Of a DNA stretch of 43,705 nt, positions 41,829 through 43,705 are shown in pieces. Below the pieces are notes generated by a model. That model saw nothing but the letters and a program-made list of their open reading frames with translations, was not told where the DNA came from and searched no databases. The first letter of the stretch is position 1, and each line of letters opens with the position of its first letter. The position numbers and the translations under genes were made by a program. Source of the DNA: Aphanocapsa sp. GSE-SYN-MK-11-07L (GTDB lineage: Bacteria; Cyanobacteriota; Cyanobacteriia; Thermosynechococcales; Thermosynechococcaceae); NCBI GenBank assembly GCA_019359715.1, contig JAHHGS010000103.1:1-43705 (forward strand), given 5' to 3'.

Positions 41829-43610
41829 CTAGGTTGGGCTTGGCAATCCCCCAATCGGAGCAAGATTCAAGAACTGAGTCTCCTCAAAGGGGGCGAAATT
41901 GCTGCCTACACCAGTTGCAGACAGGTTGACAGTATTAACTCCATCACTGCCGTTAGAGCGGAAAGTGTCTTGAGCAGAGCTAGAGTTTAGAGGATTGCTA
42001 GCTTTACTGCTAGTCAATATGGCGCGATCGCCTGCCGCTAAGGTATCCCTGCTACCGCCGCTGATCAGCGTATCATCGGGGTCGCTGCCCGTCAGGACAT
42101 CGCTGCTGTCAACACCCGTGAGGGTATCATTACTGTCAACACCTGTAAGCGTGTCACTAAGATTAGTGCCGATCAGGGTGTCATTCAGGTCGCCTCCCGT
42201 GAGGGTATCGTTGTGATCGCGGCCCGCGATCGTGTCATTAGGATCGCTACCCGTCAGAGTGTCATTAACATTGACATCACCGCCGACGAGGGTGTCCCTA
42301 GGAGTACCACCGACAAGCGTATCATTGCGATTACCGCCAACGATCGTGTCGCTGGGATAGCCACCAACAAGAGTGTCATTTGGGTATCCGCCGATCAGGG
42401 TGTCACCAGGATTGCCGCCCCTAAGCGTATCTCCAGGATTGCCACCAATTAGAGTGTCATTAGGGTTGCCACCGATGAGGGTGTCACCAGGATCGCCGCC
42501 CGTGAGCGTATCATTATCAAGAATGTCTAAAGTAGCCGTACTTTGGTTGCCAATCTCGGTTCCTTGACTAGGATTGATCAATTTCAGAGTCAGATTTTCG
42601 GTGTTTTCTACCAAGCGATCGTCGCTGATGGGAACAGTGACTGTGGCACGGGTCTGATTGGCAGCAAAAGTGATGGTTTGCGTACTGTTGCTATAATCAG
42701 CACCGCCAGTGGCCGTACCGTCGGCAAACGCAACATTGACCGTAGATGTGCCGCTTGTGTCGCCTGTGCGGAGAAGGGTAATTTCTGAACCAACCACCGT
42801 GCCATTTTCATTGACTTTATAGTTGGGAGCAGAAAAGCTAATTTTGGTAAAGCCTTCTGCCCACCAGGCAAGCCCGTAGGATTGGACGCGATCAGGGGTA
42901 TCTTTTTGCTGTACCCAAAATTCGTATTCTTTTTCTTCAGGAATTTTGAAGAAAATGTGCTCGACGCTGTCCACTGTACTAATTGAGGCATCAATAGGCT
43001 TTAATGCGTCTTTCGCCCCTTTGGGTAATAAGAACAGATCCAAATTGGTCAGATCGAAAGACTTAAAGCTCTCGTTGAGGTCAAATTTACCGTTGCCTTC
43101 ACTTTTATCTTTATCGTTAGTTCCTGCCTTACCGTCAGTGCCGAAATCTTGCAGGTCAACTTTTCGATCCCAAGCTAGGGTCATGGAAATATAGCTGCCT
43201 TTTTTCAGGGCTTGGCCGAAGGTATATTTGTTAGTGAGTCCGTCACCAAACATAAACGAGGAGTCCCATCCAATTAAGGGAACTCTTGTAGCTTCACTTT
43301 GACGCACGAAGTCTGCGGGCCCCCACTCACCTGGCTTAAATTGCGTAAAGGCACGGCTAGCGTTGAGTTGACCCGTTCCCATCTCTTTATCAAGGGGAAT
43401 CTCTTGTTGCCGGAAAGCATCAGAATGCAGCCAGTCTAGCTCCACTTTCGGATCGCTATTTAGAATGGTTTTCTTCATGCCCAGAATGCCTTCTTTCTTG
43501 TCGGCTGAGTTCATCAGCACGGCTTTCATCACCTGATGGCTGCGTGCGTCAGTATCCCACTTATGTCCATAAATAGAGTTGGGTGCGGCTCTTTTGAGGT
43601 AACAAAACAT
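41829..43610 (-). pseudogene. Subtilase-like secreted protein, 5'-truncated, with Calx-beta and RTX-like repeats
   Basis: The 593-codon frame starts inside a domain: RSHQVMKAVLMNSADKK followed by MGTGQLNASRAFTQF matches the region after the catalytic Ser in S8 peptidases with dockerin-like companions. The Ser (GTSxAAP) and the rest of the catalytic triad are absent, and a TAA lies six codons before ATG 43610. The remaining parts are a beta-sandwich (about 85-250, with NLDLFLLPKG), a Calx-beta domain (about 255-365, NVAFADGTATGGADY...), a block of 18 repeats (about 366-535) and a tail. Likely a truncated copy of an exported calcium-binding protease. Confidence 0.75.
42005..42515 (-). repeat. 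Tandem nonapeptide repeats, RTX-like with proline
   Basis: Eighteen copies of a 27-base unit encode GG(N/D/Y)PxDTL(I/V/T) (for example GGNPNDTLI, GGNPGDTLR, GGYPNDTLV), read on the minus strand. The usual RTX nonapeptide is GGXGXDXLX; here the fourth residue is mostly Pro (early copies) and then varies (DV, RD, DL) in the later copies. The array is near-identical at first and degrades towards the C-terminus. Confidence 0.85.
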
Positions 43611-43705
43611 TACGAAAAAACAGGCACTTTAGTAAATAATCTTGTCTAGGGGCCGGATTTGAGTGTCATGTATATATTTTTTGGGAGATAAGTTAGGGAG
43701 TAGAC

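Noticed and set aside
42000-42567. Several plus-strand frames over the repeat block; possible CRISPR array
   Set aside because: The repeats are 27-base, in-frame coding units without spacers and encode GGxPxDTL on the minus strand; plus frames are shadows.

Overview
The window looks like chromosomal DNA of a cyanobacterium. The octamer GCGATCGC (HIP1) is very frequent throughout. Lineage-typical genes are present: psaX and btpA (photosystem I), a ComFB-family protein, a VKOR-thioredoxin fusion, a two-gene GDT1 manganese-exporter pair, a fused CbiG-CobJ, a DXCF-type cyanobacteriochrome GAF protein, and sucrose-phosphate phosphatase next to a GH100 invertase. No tRNA, rRNA or CRISPR array was recognised.

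Layout. Positions 1-1700 are a scarred edge: the first codons of an IS5-type transposase running off the window, a small remnant ORF next to the IS end, a pentapeptide-repeat gene, and a decayed HExxH (metallopeptidase-like) gene. From 1.8 to 10.3 kb lie mostly minus-strand housekeeping or peripheral genes: GT9 glycosyltransferase, aldo/keto reductase, M28 peptidase, a divergent DUF3445 haem N-demethylase-like gene, a HicB-like gene, thiL, the cyanobacteriochrome GAF gene and a YyaL/DUF255 protein. A complete HigBA toxin-antitoxin operon (10.4-11.2 kb) carries a palindrome in its promoter region. Then follow an ECF-like sigma factor, cimA with a ComFB gene upstream, an M23 peptidase, a membrane-anchored repeat protein, and a photolyase-DUF427-hydrolase operon. 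After these come a response regulator, lipA-psaX, the GDT1 pair, a Nudix-folK operon, and btpA-VKOR followed by a small exported-type ORF. A candidate small RNA (26.8-26.9 kb) sits in front of the sucrose genes spp and invA.

From 29.5 to 30.9 kb there is a cluster of small toxin-antitoxin-type genes: a DUF6887/DUF6888 pair, HigA with an N-terminally truncated HigB, and an orphan BrnA with a palindromic operator. It is followed by a 1400-residue CheB-CheR-PAS-histidine kinase-receiver hybrid protein. The largest gene-free stretch (35.1-36.2 kb) holds an 11-bp tandem repeat, cyanobacterial palindromic repeats and what looks like an IS200/IS605-type remnant. The last part contains cbiG-cobJ, an aldose-1-epimerase-like gene, lysC with four ACT domains, a seven-helix membrane protein, a perfect 17-bp inverted repeat, and the 3' part of a subtilase-like secreted protein with Calx-beta and RTX-like repeats whose 5' part is missing.

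Most genes are ordinary metabolism. The points most worth a second look are the single-domain dual-cysteine cyanobacteriochrome, the candidate sRNA, the eroding toxin-antitoxin cluster with visible operators, and the proline-variant RTX repeats. Everything is read by eye from sequence; no database search was run.
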